In this document: in pieces, positions 23,701 to 34,619 of the stretch
Numbering within the stretch: the first letter of the stretch is position 1
How the letters are laid out: every line of letters begins with the position of its first letter
From: Burhinus oedicnemus
Taxonomy: Eukaryota; Chordata; Aves; Charadriiformes; Burhinidae
Length of the DNA: 64,000 nt
NCBI GenBank assembly: GCA_008921705.1
Contig: VFFE01007622.1
Span: 1,209,501-1,273,500 of the forward strand
Direction: 5' to 3'
Notes under the pieces: generated by a model
The model's database searches: none
What the model saw: the letters and a program-made list of their open reading frames with translations, nothing else
Told to the model about the DNA's origin: nothing
Position numbers and translations under genes: made by a program

Positions 23701-26700
23701 AAGGGGAGAAGAGCTGGTATTGCAGTCTGAAAACTTGAATTACATTTCTTTCCTTACAATTTTAAATCGGATATTTCCTGTAATGCAATCAAAAGAAGAA
23801 GCAGTAGACTGTATCCCTATGCTTTGCCTCTGGCTTTTAGTTTGAGATTCCCTTAAAATATTAATTCCTTCTAAGATTATGACAATCTGGTATCTCTAAC
23901 GTTAAAAAGAGATTCCTCAGTTCATGCCAGCTTGAAATTGCTTCAGTCCTGCAAAATCATTAGTGTTATTGTGCCGTTTTAATGTTGCATGTACTTGGAA
24001 GAGGCACTTCGACCCAGCGCTCTTTCCAGTTAAGAGTTAATTGAGGCTGTAGTCTGATGAGTATTTTTTCTGGCAGCAGCACCAGCTTATGTAGCCCTCT
24101 CTCTGCCCATTTTCACCTCCCTGGTGATCCAAGTGGGAACCGCTCCAGGCTAAAGATGGCTGGCAAAGGCGGTTACTCTTAGCCCGGCTGGGTTGCCCCA
24201 TCCTTTCCTCTCGGTGGCCACGTAAACAACGGAAGGGCTGGCAGAGGCTGGGTAAGTTTTAACTCTTGCAGAAAGGAAAGCGCATGTTTATGCAGAGCAT
24301 GCAGCTGAGGACTGGAGCTCCTACCCTTAAGCTGAAGATAGTTATTTACTCTGTACAGATCGAGTCTTGTGGAGATGACAACTTACCTTGATCAGGGAAA
24401 TCCCAAACGTCCCGGGTTTTAACTGGCCTGCGATCTGCTCGCAGATTCGTCCAACGAACTGATGTGGCAGAACAAACACCAAAATGTCTGCCCCATTTGT
24501 TGCTTCGGCCACGTCTGGTACAGCCACCTGGGACAAGAGCGAGAACTGAAATGAGCCCCAGGTAGGAGTCCTCACACCTGGCAAGATACCAATGGGCCAA
24601 AGCCATTGCAGATGTGTTGCAAACGTCCTTAATTTTAACTGGCACTGTTGCATAGCTGCAAGCTCTTCACATGAGCAACTGCAGCTCTCTTCTGAAATAT
24701 CCAAAGCAGCCTAACTATTTTAGGTTTGGATTATTTTTTTAATTTTATTTTTAACTTGCCTCCCATCCCAGCCCTGTGTGGATAATCTGGGGAAGATGAT
24801 ACACTTTCTAACTTGCACTGTCCTGGGAAGCCCCTTTGCTGGTTCAGCTTCTTCAGGTGGTTCCTGAAGGTACTGAGCAACCCCATATGGTTCTGCTGGA
24901 ATGAATGGTCGCACCGGGGAGCACGGCAACGAAGCAGGGTGGTGAGACAGAGCCTCTTCTGGCAGTCTTTAGTCTCCATAGGTCACTAGCTGAGAGCTAC
25001 TCGGGAATAAACTATATCAAAAGGCAGAGATTATTATCATATTTGGGGTGGGATGGTTTGTTTGTTTTAAATATATAGTAACTTGACCAATAGTTAGAAA
25101 AATTTACCCAACATGCTTGATAACTAACAAGTTGTATCTTCCTCCAAATGCTAGCATTACTCAGAACAACAATTCAGTCCAGGCTACAGAGACAACGGCA
25201 GGTGAATTTGAGCCTGCTATCACAAGCAGCTTACAATAAGAGCAAATGTTGTCCTTGGACACAGCCTTGGAACACACAGCCTTGGAGCAAGCAGGATTCC
25301 CACTGGGAGAACCAGAACTGCTGCCAGCAAGGTTGCTTCTCTGGGAAAACGGCAAAGCGGGAGGAGGGCAGAGGCTGGCAGTGCTGTACAGACAGTGCTC
25401 TTGTTTCTCCAAAATGTCACAGAGCAACGCAAGGAAAAATTTAGTTGTTTTGGTGTTTTTTTTTTTCTCAGTCAGAGACGAAGATGTGAGGGTCCCACCA
25501 GGCTTTACTGCAACCAGCTGATTTCTATTGGTGAAGCCTCAGACTTTGCTATAGACAGGACGAGGCTGATCTCAAGTGATGCTGACAAGCCTGTTGATCT
25601 GCTAGAGCCTTGTAAAAATAACAGTGACGAGTCAATTGTAACCCAGGAGAACTGTGTGCCAAGTTCAAACCGCTGGAGTGCAAATATGCAATCGCAGCAC
25701 TAAGTGGAGTACTAAATATAACCACTCTCCAAGCAAGGAGACCCACCACGTGCAACATCTTAACTTCCTTTTACAACTGCAAATGTTCCAGAAACGCGGC
25801 ACTACTTTCTTTAATTCACAAAACAGCGGCATTTGGGAAAATCTTGGAACAGCCAAAAACCCTCACCTTGCTTGCTTCAGTAGCAATAAATTATCTAAGC
25901 TGATTAATTTAAGTAGAGGTGCATAACTTGGTAATTTAAATGCTCGTGAAAATTACACACCTTATATTTTTGGTGGAATTTACAGCGTTATTAATTATAG
26001 CAGTGTGTTGCTACCCTGAAACCACCCATGAGCTGATAGCTTATTATTCATCGTCTTGTAAGCCACAGCTGTTAGCTGTGCTGTTGATTTCTTTTTTAGA
26101 AGAAGGGAGAGCAGTAGCTTTCCCTCTTTTTCCAGAAGATGCCGTGGGTTTGAAATATCTCAGCTCTGGGTAGACAGATCTCTGCCTGTCATTTCCAGAG
26201 CTATACTGATTTCTGCTGGAGAGGAGGACGGTGCGTTACCAGCACCCAACACAGTTGGGTGTTCGAAGTTGCGTGTGACACACGAGACAAGAAAAAGTCA
26301 CAGAGGTGATTTATGTTTCAGCATACTTAAAATATTTGAGTTAGGTGGCAAACCAGGATGAAGCAGTGAATTACTTCCTAATTTTAATTTTGCCAGATGT
26401 TGCCTCCTTTATAAAAAATAACAATGTTTCAGTGATTTTTTATTTTTTCAACTTACCACATTTTTGGGTATCTTGTATCCAGGTAGATATTTAACATTTT
26501 CATGTTCCTGGTTGATTATTTCTGAGAGTTTTCTTCCATTTATGATCTCTTCAAATACCCACATCTTGACAGTAGGATCAAATCTGTTGGACTTCTGGAC
26601 ATTTTTGCCAATGATTCTTGCTATGGCTGATCCCCTTTAAAAAAAATATTTAAATAACTAATAGGAAACAAGTAGTTTTATTGTGAATTGGAAACACAAA

Positions 26701-29700
26701 TTACTTTAAACATAGTAACTCATAAAAGGCCTGTGCTATAAAGCTGTTCAGGTACTTGCTACATTTATCAGAAAGCTTTATCCACCGTCCTCCATCAAAA
26801 ACCCCTCAGTTTGAAAACACAGAAAGTAGTGTCAGAGAAAACATAACTGTAATAAGGGATCTAAAGTCATATCAAAGACTATAGAGTGGGAATGTGATGT
26901 ACCATCAGCAGCACTAAAAATACAGTATCTAGGATTAAAATCTCTCTTGCTCCTCGGAAAATTCTTTTTTTCTGAAGACAAACAAATGTAAAATAATCCA
27001 GGTGGCAAAGCAGTGCTCGACGATCTCGCTGTGACAGTCTTTGTGCATCTCATCTAAAATAGATGCATCCCACTTTCCTACCAATAACCAAACAGTTGCA
27101 ATAAGGATTTTATGTAAGAGCTAAAATCCTCAAATTGTTCTTTTCTTAAAAAAAAAAAAAAAAAGTCTTCAACCTGATGGTTTCTCTTTATATATTGCTG
27201 TAATTATCACTGTAACAGGATCTGTAATAGTTGTAGCCTGAGGATATTTTAACCATCCAGTTTACTCATCTGCAGTCATGCTGAGCATTTTTTAATCTCA
27301 GTTTAGACAATAATTTGATTTCCCCATCACCACTGCAGCCTTGCAAACGTTCACTTATTTTCTTGGCAAGAGAGAATGAAAAACTCCACAGAAAATATGG
27401 GAAGTATTGCTTAATGCTCTTTAAATTCTATGGGTAGGAGGGCTGATTATTTTTACTGCTCCGTTCCCTCTTTTCATTTTAATGCTACTTTAATATTTTG
27501 AGTACTGGGCATTTTACGAACACAACTGGAAGAGGAGCTCCAGTTGCAACGCTCTTGTCCTCTGACCCACTTGTAACACACCTGCATGAACAGGATTTAG
27601 CTGTGGTATGTTTTCTGGAACTGATAAAGGTCTCAGCTATATCCAAGACGAAGTCCAGGTAGGTCTGTGCTGTCAGTGGTCCAAAGGCAAACCATGTTGT
27701 AACTGGCTCTCCTTGGCTCAACCAGATTTTTGATGTAACAGGTTTGCACAAAGATGAATTGCTCAATAAGCAATAAAAGAATAAGGGCTTCATCTTAATC
27801 TTTAACGATAAAGAAATGCTATTGAGATCAGGTTTCACTTTGCCTAATGTTGACTGTATACTGTATCCTGAGCTGCCATAAAGCTTTCTTTGTAAAAAGG
27901 AGTGATTGAGTTTGGTCCTTTAAAGTAGGTAGGGGAATGTTTTAGGGGTGAACCTTTACTGTAAGAGAAGTATTATCTTTAAAATTACTTATATTCTGGT
28001 TCTCTTGCCCTGCTATCAACAGAGAGCACAATCAAGGCCTGAGCTGAGGATGAATTGTGGCTCAGCAGAAGAAATGTGTATTAAGAAGAAAAGTTATTTT
28101 ACGGATAAACCTGAGATCTGAATTCATTGTCCAGGTTGTGCTGTAGACTCCAATCGGAGGCTTTAGCCTCCATCCAGCACAACTTGGATGATGAACTTAG
28201 ATCTCAAGCCTATCCATAAAAATAACTTTTCTAGCTAACGTACCAAGTTCATATGATTTTCTGTTGAAAGATGCAGACTCTAAGCTCTGAAATCCTGAAT
28301 GGAACTCACAACTCCCAGTAGATAAACCTGATCTTCCAGCAGAGCTGCCATTACCACCACGCTTGGATGTTGCCACCCAAGTGTTTTCCTATTGACAAGG
28401 TACCTTCACCTTCACCATCTCTGAAGGTTTCTCAGCCATAAAGGTATCTCCATAGATGGCAGTATTTTCATTTGATTTCTCCTCAGATGAATGAGGAATT
28501 GGAGGAGAAAGGGTTTAACATTTAAAAGACATGGAGTAGTCATCGGGGAAAATACCTCGCCACAAAACAAACAGTTCAAAACCTGATGCTCTGTTTTACT
28601 TAGTTCATTGAAAATTCAGTCACCACTGATCAGCCTTGGGAAGAAGAATTGCTTTGTCTGTGAAGGCAGTGGTCAGTAGACTGCACAGGCTTCGCAGAAG
28701 AGGGCTGCTTATGCAAACAAAAACCAAGGACATTCACATATACAGACTTTGCCATGTTTTTTTCTCTAAAACTCAATTTAGTGAAAATGAAAAGACTGAC
28801 AACTCTGCTTAGATAATTTTTTAAAGTAAGCGGAAACTACCAATCAGTTTTTTTTTTCCCCTAGTTATGTTAATTCATTTTGGAAGTGATTTACATATTG
28901 CTAAGAAAAAGAAAGCTTTTATCTGGAGATTTCCTATCAGTATAATGGGAAAGCTTTGATGTAGAATAACTCAAATAAGACCCATTATTTACATATGTGA
29001 ATATGAAAGTGTTGTGGCATACATCAGATCTGGTGAAAAATAGAGCTTAACGCATCCCATGAAGCAGCTAGTCCCTTCCCTATACTAAGGGCAGTCAAAT
29101 ATACTTATGCCATTCCTGATAGGTTTTCCGAGGAGGTCTTAAAGACCTCAGCAATTGCAGGTCTCTTCCCTTCCTCAACCATCCCATCCCACGTGTTTGC
29201 AATCCTTAGCATTAGCAAGATCATTTCACCTAAGTCTTTCTTAACTGCAGTTCAAGCCCATTGTTAGTCTAGAAGGGTGGAATATTGTTTTTCTCCTTTA
29301 GACGCTTGAAGATGATTGTGTCTTCTTCCAGTCTCTTTCTTAGCCAAGTACCCCAAATTTTTTAAAACACTGGGTTCAGATGGGTTGGTTGCTCAGGGCT
29401 TTGTTCAGTTGAGTCTTGAAAACTCTCCAAGGACCACCTCCTCTCTGGGCAACCTGCCCCAATGCTTTATTATTCTCATAGGTTTTTTTTTTCCTTCTGT
29501 CTTTATACACTGAGTCAGAACCTCCTCTGGTTCAATTTATGACCACTGGCTCTTGTTTTCCTTCCATGCACTTCAGTAAAAAGCCTGGCCATCTGTCCAT
29601 GTTGAAGACAAGAACCTAGTTCAAGCTGGATCTTCGCTGAGGACTCTGCAGTCCAAATGAATCTAAGATCTGGAGAGCTTTTGGACTCTGATGGGTCAGG

Positions 29701-31715
29701 CAGTGAATTAAACCTCTATTTTTAAAAACAGATAACTGAACCATGATTAATGTAAACACAAACCCTCCTGCACCTGGCTGGCAACCGCAAAGTGCTGTGC
29801 AGCACTTACTTCACTTAACCACATCACTCATGAGTGTCCTGGCAGTGTTGACTTAGTAAGTCCCTGTGACCTGCTGAACTTCTGCAGCTGACATCAGCTA
29901 TTGCAACATGCTGCGTCACATGTCAACCATGTTTCTCAGCTGCAGCAAAGACTCAAGAGCAGTGATCTGAACTGTCACCCAAATATTCAGGAGGAACGTA
30001 AGAAAAAAAATGTTTGCCAAAGACAAACATTATATTTCTATGTTGGGCTAAGACAACCTGTTCTGCCACAGAGGCTATGAATAGGTGGGATTTAAACATC
30101 AGAGCACAATGTTTACCTCCTCCCCAAAGATTTTACAGTCTATGTATATGGTAGGAAGCAAGAGATGTGCAGACAGGCAGTACGAGTAAGTAGATGGTAT
30201 TGAATGAGCTGGGGTCTCTGTATCTCAGTGGCATAACTCTTTCCAAGTTTGTAGGTAACACATGAAAAAAAGACAACTTTCTCAAGCACAGATCTGAAGG
30301 AAGACAACTAAGTGACTTTGGAGAATGTCTTATGGCAAGGGGACAGCCTGGGAAAGGCAGGAGATGCTTGCTTGAGGATGCAGCAAGAGGATGATGAAGG
30401 CTGCGGGCTGACCAAACATAAAAGCTGACTCTCAGAGGTGCAGCCATGGCTGTTGAGGGGCTTGGGAGTGACAACGAGCTGCCTGCACAGGCTTGGATGC
30501 CTGGGGTTAAGCTGAGGGAGAAGAGGGCGGTACGGGAGGGATGGAAGCACTGGAATGACATGGTGAAACTGGCAGTCAGGGAAACACTGGTGCAGAAGTG
30601 ATGGGGCAGGACTGCATCCATCAGGGCCAGAGAAAGCCAGATGAGTTCCCAAAGAAGACGTAGCTGTGCAGTTACATGTGAAAGACTGTATCTGAGAGAT
30701 GTCGTGCACAAAGAGCCTGTGGTCCGGCAAGAGCATCCATGTGGGGACTCAGAAAGCAGTGGACTGGTTTTGCAAGGCAAGAATGCAAAGAGCCGTGCTT
30801 TAACTATGCTGTGTTCTCAGCAGCTCACAAGCAACCACTCCCTCACCTATTGATTTTTTTTTTTTGGCATTTGCTTCCACTTAGCTGTCAGATATTTTAA
30901 AAATCTTAAGGAGTTTGCCCTCCTCGTACAAAAAGAATCCGCAGAACTACCTGGAGGCTGGGTTTGCTAATCCCAAGTGCATGCACATACACGTTGGTCT
31001 GTTTGTTTGTGCTCAGCTTACATAAACTGTAAGAAAAGTAAGATGCGAAGTCCAGTAGGATAGGGTTTACCGACTTCAGCAGGGTCTGTCAGACGCAGGG
31101 AGCTCTGGAGAGCCCTGCTTTCGGCCAGGAGCAGTAGCAGACATGTTCTTCACGAATATGGGGAATACTCAATGCTTACGTTTGAACTGCCTGGGCCCTG
31201 CCACAGGCGCACGCAGCTAGAGAAGCACAGCTCGCTCTGCCTTGTCCCCAGGCTTTCAATGGCTCAGACACCTCAGTGATGCAGGAGCCTCATCTCCTTC
31301 CAGCTCTCGCTGCCCGCTGCATCTCTCCCGGTCCCTGCCCGAGGAGCCCACAGGCTGAGGCAGGACGCGATGGGGCCGGCGGGTTCAGGACCATGGAGAC
31401 CCTGCGCCTCCCGCCCGCCTGCCCCCAGGACCCCGCCGCTCCCCGCACCGGACCTGTTGCGAAGCCCCCGGGGCTCGGTACAGCCCGGCGGTCCCGCTGT
31501 GCCGCCCCGCTGCGCGGAGGGGGGGGTGGTGGGGGAAGAAAGCGAGGAAGGAAGGGGAAAAGGGGAGAAAAAGGGAAAGAAACGGGGGGAAAAGGGAGGA
31601 GTGGGGAATGGAGGAGGGCAGGGGAGAGGCGGGGGGGGGTGCGGATGGGTGCCCCCCCGCGCTGCGGCACTCACCAGTTCCCCGAGCCGACGATGCAGAC
31701 GCGGAGCGGCGACAT
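17665..31715 (-). CDS. GPD1L2: Glycerol-3-phosphate dehydrogenase [NAD+], GPD1/GPD1L family, third paralogue (complete, 8 exons)
   Basis: A cytosolic enzyme that interconverts dihydroxyacetone phosphate and glycerol-3-phosphate using NADH/NAD+, linking glycolysis to glycerolipid synthesis and the glycerophosphate shuttle. Eight minus-strand exons (31715-31675, 26634-26457, 24527-24387, 23165-23027, 21268-21156, 19610-19377, 19226-19120, 17761-17665) join in phase to 1,050 nt, that is 349 residues plus TAG, the length of GPD1. The NAD motif GSGNWG spans the exon 1/2 junction (residues 10-15). The family's catalytic set is intact at family numbering: Lys120, Lys204, Asp260, Thr264, Arg269 and Gln298. 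Residues 74-120 and the C-terminus resemble GPD1 ([14 protein letters not shown]), while residues 283-318 resemble GPD1L ([14 protein letters not shown]). That mix and the LMLN/OSBPL11 location point to the paralogue named GPD1L2 in chicken, as I recall. The family is certain; the symbol is less so. Confidence 0.93.
19120..19226 (-). CDS. GPD1L2: GPD1L2 exon 7
   Basis: Residues 283-317 plus two bases: [20 protein letters not shown] and [15 protein letters not shown]. It contains Gln298 of the NGQKLQGP motif, which binds cofactor. Only 150 nt separate it from exon 6. Acceptor TCTTCTAG, donor AA|GTAAGT. Confidence 0.95.
19377..19610 (-). CDS. GPD1L2: GPD1L2 exon 6 (main substrate-binding domain)
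   Basis: Residues 205-282, 78 codons, phase 0-0: [59 protein letters not shown] and EAFARTGK. Asp260, Thr264 and Arg269 of the active site are present. Donor GTAAGG. This is the best-conserved exon and fixes the family. Confidence 0.96.
20991..21090 (+). repeat. Degenerate MIR-like SINE segment
   Basis: In GPD1L2 intron 5, the order of ttttacgggttggaaaactg, cttgtccacgctcac, ggccagtggcagga and ttagagcctg matches the second half of the MIR-type SINE consensus. It is heavily diverged and was identified by eye. Confidence 0.5.
21156..21268 (-). CDS. GPD1L2: GPD1L2 exon 5 (ends at catalytic Lys204)
   Basis: Gly167 is completed, then residues 168-204: [20 protein letters not shown] and [17 protein letters not shown]. 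The final Lys is Lys204, the conserved catalytic base. Acceptor TTCCTTCCCACAG, donor GTAAGT. Confidence 0.95.
23027..23165 (-). CDS. GPD1L2: GPD1L2 exon 4
   Basis: Residues 121-166 plus one base: [38 protein letters not shown] and [14 protein letters not shown] is characteristic of eukaryotic G3PDH. Donor GTAACT, phase 1. Confidence 0.95.
24387..24527 (-). CDS. GPD1L2: GPD1L2 exon 3 (ends at catalytic Lys120)
   Basis: Residues 74-120, phase 0-0: [39 protein letters not shown] and TFGISLIK. The last residue is Lys120, an active-site lysine of the family. Acceptor CCCAG, donor GTAAGT. Confidence 0.95.
26457..26634 (-). CDS. GPD1L2: GPD1L2 exon 2
   Basis: It completes Trp14 and encodes residues 15-73: [40 protein letters not shown] and [18 protein letters not shown]. 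It has an AAAG acceptor behind a T-rich tract and a GTAAGT donor, phase 2 to 0. MWVFEE and HENVKYLPG are strong family signatures. Confidence 0.95.
28087..28232. repeat. Near-perfect long inverted repeat (hairpin/MITE-like)
   Basis: Left arm 28,087-28,143 and right arm 28,175-28,232 are reverse complements over about 57 bp with one 1-nt gap and nine mismatches, all transitions. A second inner stem GGAGGC/GCCTCC (28,156-28,161 and 28,166-28,171) closes a TTTA loop. The layout fits a small palindromic transposon remnant or a long RNA hairpin. Confidence 0.9.
29050..29375 (-). repeat. Ancient CR1/L3-type LINE 3' fragment
   Basis: Read on +, phrases such as ttcaagcccattgttagtct, gacgcttgaagatga and ccaaattttttaaaacac match, in order, the reverse complement of old CR1/L3 3' ends. 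It is strongly diverged; the boundaries are approximate. Confidence 0.6.
29380..29640 (-). repeat. CR1 LINE fragment
   Basis: ctcagggctttgttcagttg, tcttgaaaactctccaagga, ctctgggcaacctgccccaa and tttatgaccactggctcttg are in CR1 order on the reverse strand. It directly abuts the older fragment on its left. Confidence 0.75.
30100..30165 (+). repeat. Old interspersed-repeat segment (CCCCAAAGA...ACAGTCTA)
   Basis: ccccaaagattttacagtct resembles a segment common in ancient amniote SINE/L3 elements (CCCCAAAGAGCTTACAGTCTA-like). A related copy lies at 36,905-36,950. Confidence 0.4.
31516..31640. repeat. G-rich polypurine tract
   Basis: About 125 nt of almost pure G/A on + with many G-runs of 3-9, just inside GPD1L2 intron 1. 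On the transcript it is a C/U tract. It could form G-quadruplexes on the template strand. Confidence 0.85.
31675..31715 (-). CDS. GPD1L2: GPD1L2 exon 1 (start codon, Rossmann beta-1)
   Basis: The minus strand reads [13 protein letters not shown] plus the first two bases of Trp14, then a GTGAGT donor. The ATG (31715-31713) has A at -3. The exon is 41 coding nt inside a CpG island. IVGSGNW is the dinucleotide-binding loop; the following GSA is in exon 2. Confidence 0.95.
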
Positions 31716-34619
31716 GCTGCGGGCTCTTCCTCAGCCCGGCGCTCCTGCCGGCGGCTGGGCTCGGCGCGGCTGGGCTCGGCTCGGCGCGGCCCGGCCCGGC
31801 CGCCAGCACCGCCCCTCCCGGCCCGGCCCCCGGCGCCTGCGGGAGGGACGGGCGTGAGCGGGCGGCGGGCCCGCGGGTAGTGCCGGTGTCGTCGTCGCCC
31901 CCCCCTCCGACCTCCCCGGGCTCCGCAGGCAGCCCCGGCCGGTCCCTGCCCTACGAGCGTCGACTGAGATCGGGGAGGGACGGGGGGACTCAGTGCCCTG
32001 GAGGGGGAACGGGGAAAATGGTGCCTTCTCCGGAATTCACGGGGCTGAGGACCTGCGTGGGGAAGGCGGGGGAGCCCGGCGCTGCTCGTGGTGGGGGACC
32101 CTCCTGCCCACCGGCAGCCCCGTGGGCTTCTGCAGGGTGGGTAAGGAAGGTGGGGGAGTTTGGGAGGGATATAAGCATGGCCCTTAGGGGCAGTGGGAAG
32201 CACCCGGAGGTCCCACCTGCCCCGCCAGCCAGACGCACAATGGCTTAAGTTCTCCCGACAGATGAGGAGCACACCAGGGAAAGGTTATGAGGGCATCTGC
32301 AGAGCCAAATTCAGCTGATTAATCATGGACTATATCACAGGTCTTAATATGGGACATCAAATAAAAGTTATCTGCAAGGAAGGACGAAACGGCGTGTCGT
32401 TCCTTTTCCCCTGCGTGGTCTAATCATGCATAACGCCCTGCAAATTACCACATTTTACCTCTCAGCCCTTCACTACACCCTGTCTCCTATTCAAAGCAGC
32501 CTTCTCTCTCGTTCTTGAGCCAAAGAACTGCATTTGCTACTTTCCCTGTGCTTTCTCATCCTGCTTCCCCTCGTCCTGCTGTGCCCAGGCTCCTGTCCCC
32601 GCCGGGGGCTGTAGGCTCAGCGGTGACCACATCTGCTGCCCTGGCACCGGGGCCTGGCTCAGTGGGTTTCTGGCTCCTTGTGACGAGGACGCCTGACCCT
32701 CTAGTTCATAGAGGGAGGGTGGCTGCCAGCGTTTCAGAAGCCTGTAGGTGTTTCTGGAGGTGCACGTATACTCAGCTTGCCTGCTGTCGGCTTCATCGGC
32801 TCAGCTATTTGGTGCGTCCCAATGGCAGTGAGAGTGTTTGGGGACATAACAAACAAACTAGGGCAAAAACCTGCAAAATAATATCTTAAGGAAATGACCA
32901 GGACAGGTTGCTAAAAAGGGAGGTGTAGCTGGGACCCTGAGCACATCTGAAGTCTGATGGGGAGCTCTGTGAGAAGAGGCATTACCCACATGCACAGTTT
33001 GAGTACACCCAACGCACAAGAGCCTTTCTGCGGTTCCAGGTGCATTTCCTCCGGTCTCCTGCCTGTTCACCATGATTTACTCTTTCCCTGGCTGTATAGC
33101 TCCCCTGTGCCTCTTAGCTCTCTTCTCCCTTTAACTTATTCAACCCCTGTGAAGTCATCTACTGTGGAGGCGAGGAGGAGCCATCATCCTTCTTGCCCTG
33201 TTCAGCCCCCAGACTTCTCTGCTGGTTGCAAGCTCTTCTGTCCTGGTGAGTCCCCAGGCCCCAAGGGAAGGACACACTCTCTGAAGCACTGGCTTCTGCA
33301 ACTAATGCATGCAACAGAAGATGTCCATAGTCTAAATGGTACGTAAGTATTGCAAACTGTAATGGTTCCATCTAAATTAATGTGGAAGCTTTTAATTACA
33401 AAAGGGAGCTGTATCAGTTCGGTGGCCTCTGGACTGATGGATTTATGTGCCCTCCACATTCTGGTTGCACTGACCATTTGGTCGGTGCACAGAAGCTGGC
33501 AGGGGTGAGATTGGCAGGAGATGAACAGGCAGATGGATACAGCAGCGCTTGTGAAGAGCAGAGGTCGCAGCCCAGGACTGTGAGTGCACGCTTTAGCTTA
33601 TACATCTGTGACACTAATTGGCCATGGAAGTAGATGACTTGCGCTGCTGCTGAACTGTCCTCTGGATTTGTGCAGTCACTGCTCTGTGGAGATGGATAGG
33701 AGAGCGTTCACGCACAAAGGACTGTTCCAGGTGGTCTGCAGGCAGTTTTACACTGCAGGTTTGGATGCCAAGGCTGTCTCAACAGCAGTGTGGTGCGGGG
33801 ACACAGAATAGCCCTGAGAAATGGGTCCTTTGGCAGATTCCAGAGCCCTGGAGCCATATAGCACACATGGGCGGATGCTGATGACTGTTGTTTTATCAGG
33901 CAGGGAGAAAGATCTGTTCTTTCCCACAAAGGCACAATGTTTGTTTTTCACATAAGCCCACGAGCACTACCTCCCAAGTGTGAGTCATTCATACCTAACA
34001 GACATAAAAGCTCAGTCCACTTAATAGGGAGGGTAAAGACAACCCTCTCAAGGCCACCCCCACCCAAGCTCACCTGATCTTCTGCACCTAGTGGGTCATC
34101 CACGTGTCAGCAGATGGAGGTTACACAGCCGAACAGTTTTCCTCTGCCTAGCAGCTGCTGCAAACAGAAAAATCTCACTGTCAGTGCTGCAAAGCCAGGG
34201 CAGCCGATGGGCATTTTTTCCTAAGCCAGGTGTGGCTCTTCCTATGGTGGCAATGTGGTCTTTGAACACCCCGAAAAATGTGACTGAGAAATGCCAAACT
34301 CAGCAGGCAGAGGATGGGCGAGGAGGAGAGGTGGGGCTGGGTGCTCTGTAGAGAGGGACTTGAGGACAAGGTAAAGGGCAGTATGCTCTGCCCTATGGTA
34401 TAGATATAGCCATTGCGCACTTTGCTTCCTTGGCCACTGGTTGGTGATGTTTGGGGACCCTACACTATTGGGTGCATAGGGTAAACCAGGTGAGTATGGG
34501 AAAGGGCCAGTCCTCTGTTCTTCTTCCCCAGGCAAGCTGGAGCTGGGCCTGGAAGGACACTCTCTTCCCAGTTCTTGCTGCCAGCTCACAGCCTTATGCT
34601 CCATCTTAAAACTGGTTAG

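Larger units (their letters stand above)
17762..26456 (-). other. GPD1L2: GPD1L2 introns 2-7
   Basis: Intron sizes are about 1929 (2), 1221 (3), 1758 (4), 1545 (5), 150 (6) and 1358 nt (7). They contain T-runs (20,310, 22,364 and 22,578 areas) and the MIR-like segment, and otherwise nothing I recognise. Two overlapping 120-codon frames near 22,041-22,419 look like chance. Confidence 0.8.
26635..31674 (-). other. GPD1L2: GPD1L2 intron 1
   Basis: This 5.0-kb intron is the gene's largest. It contains an A19 run near 27,150, the 146-bp palindrome at 28,087-28,232, two CR1 fragments (29,050-29,640), an old interspersed repeat near 30,110, and the polypurine tract next to exon 1. An unsupported 215-codon minus-strand frame lies at 30,133-30,780. 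Confidence 0.85.
31290..32130. promoter_or_regulatory. GPD1L2: CpG island promoter of GPD1L2
   Basis: A GC- and CpG-rich block surrounds coding exon 1. Upstream of the ATG on - are GC-box-like CCGCCCCTCC (about 31,807) and repeated ggctcggcgcgg units (31,745-31,800). I see no TATA box near the ATG, so a dispersed housekeeping-type start is expected. The transcription start cannot be fixed from sequence. Confidence 0.85.

Noticed and set aside
30133..30780. 215-codon minus-strand frame in GPD1L2 intron 1
   Set aside because: Ser/Leu/Pro-rich composition typical of a chance frame, no domain, no splice context linking it to GPD1L2, and a diverged repeat overlaps its edge.
31273..32272. Overlapping 290-codon frames on both strands over the GPD1L2 CpG island
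   Set aside because: GC-rich DNA has few stop codons; both are Arg/Gly/Pro/Ala-rich with no domain. Only the 41-nt exon 1 is supported.
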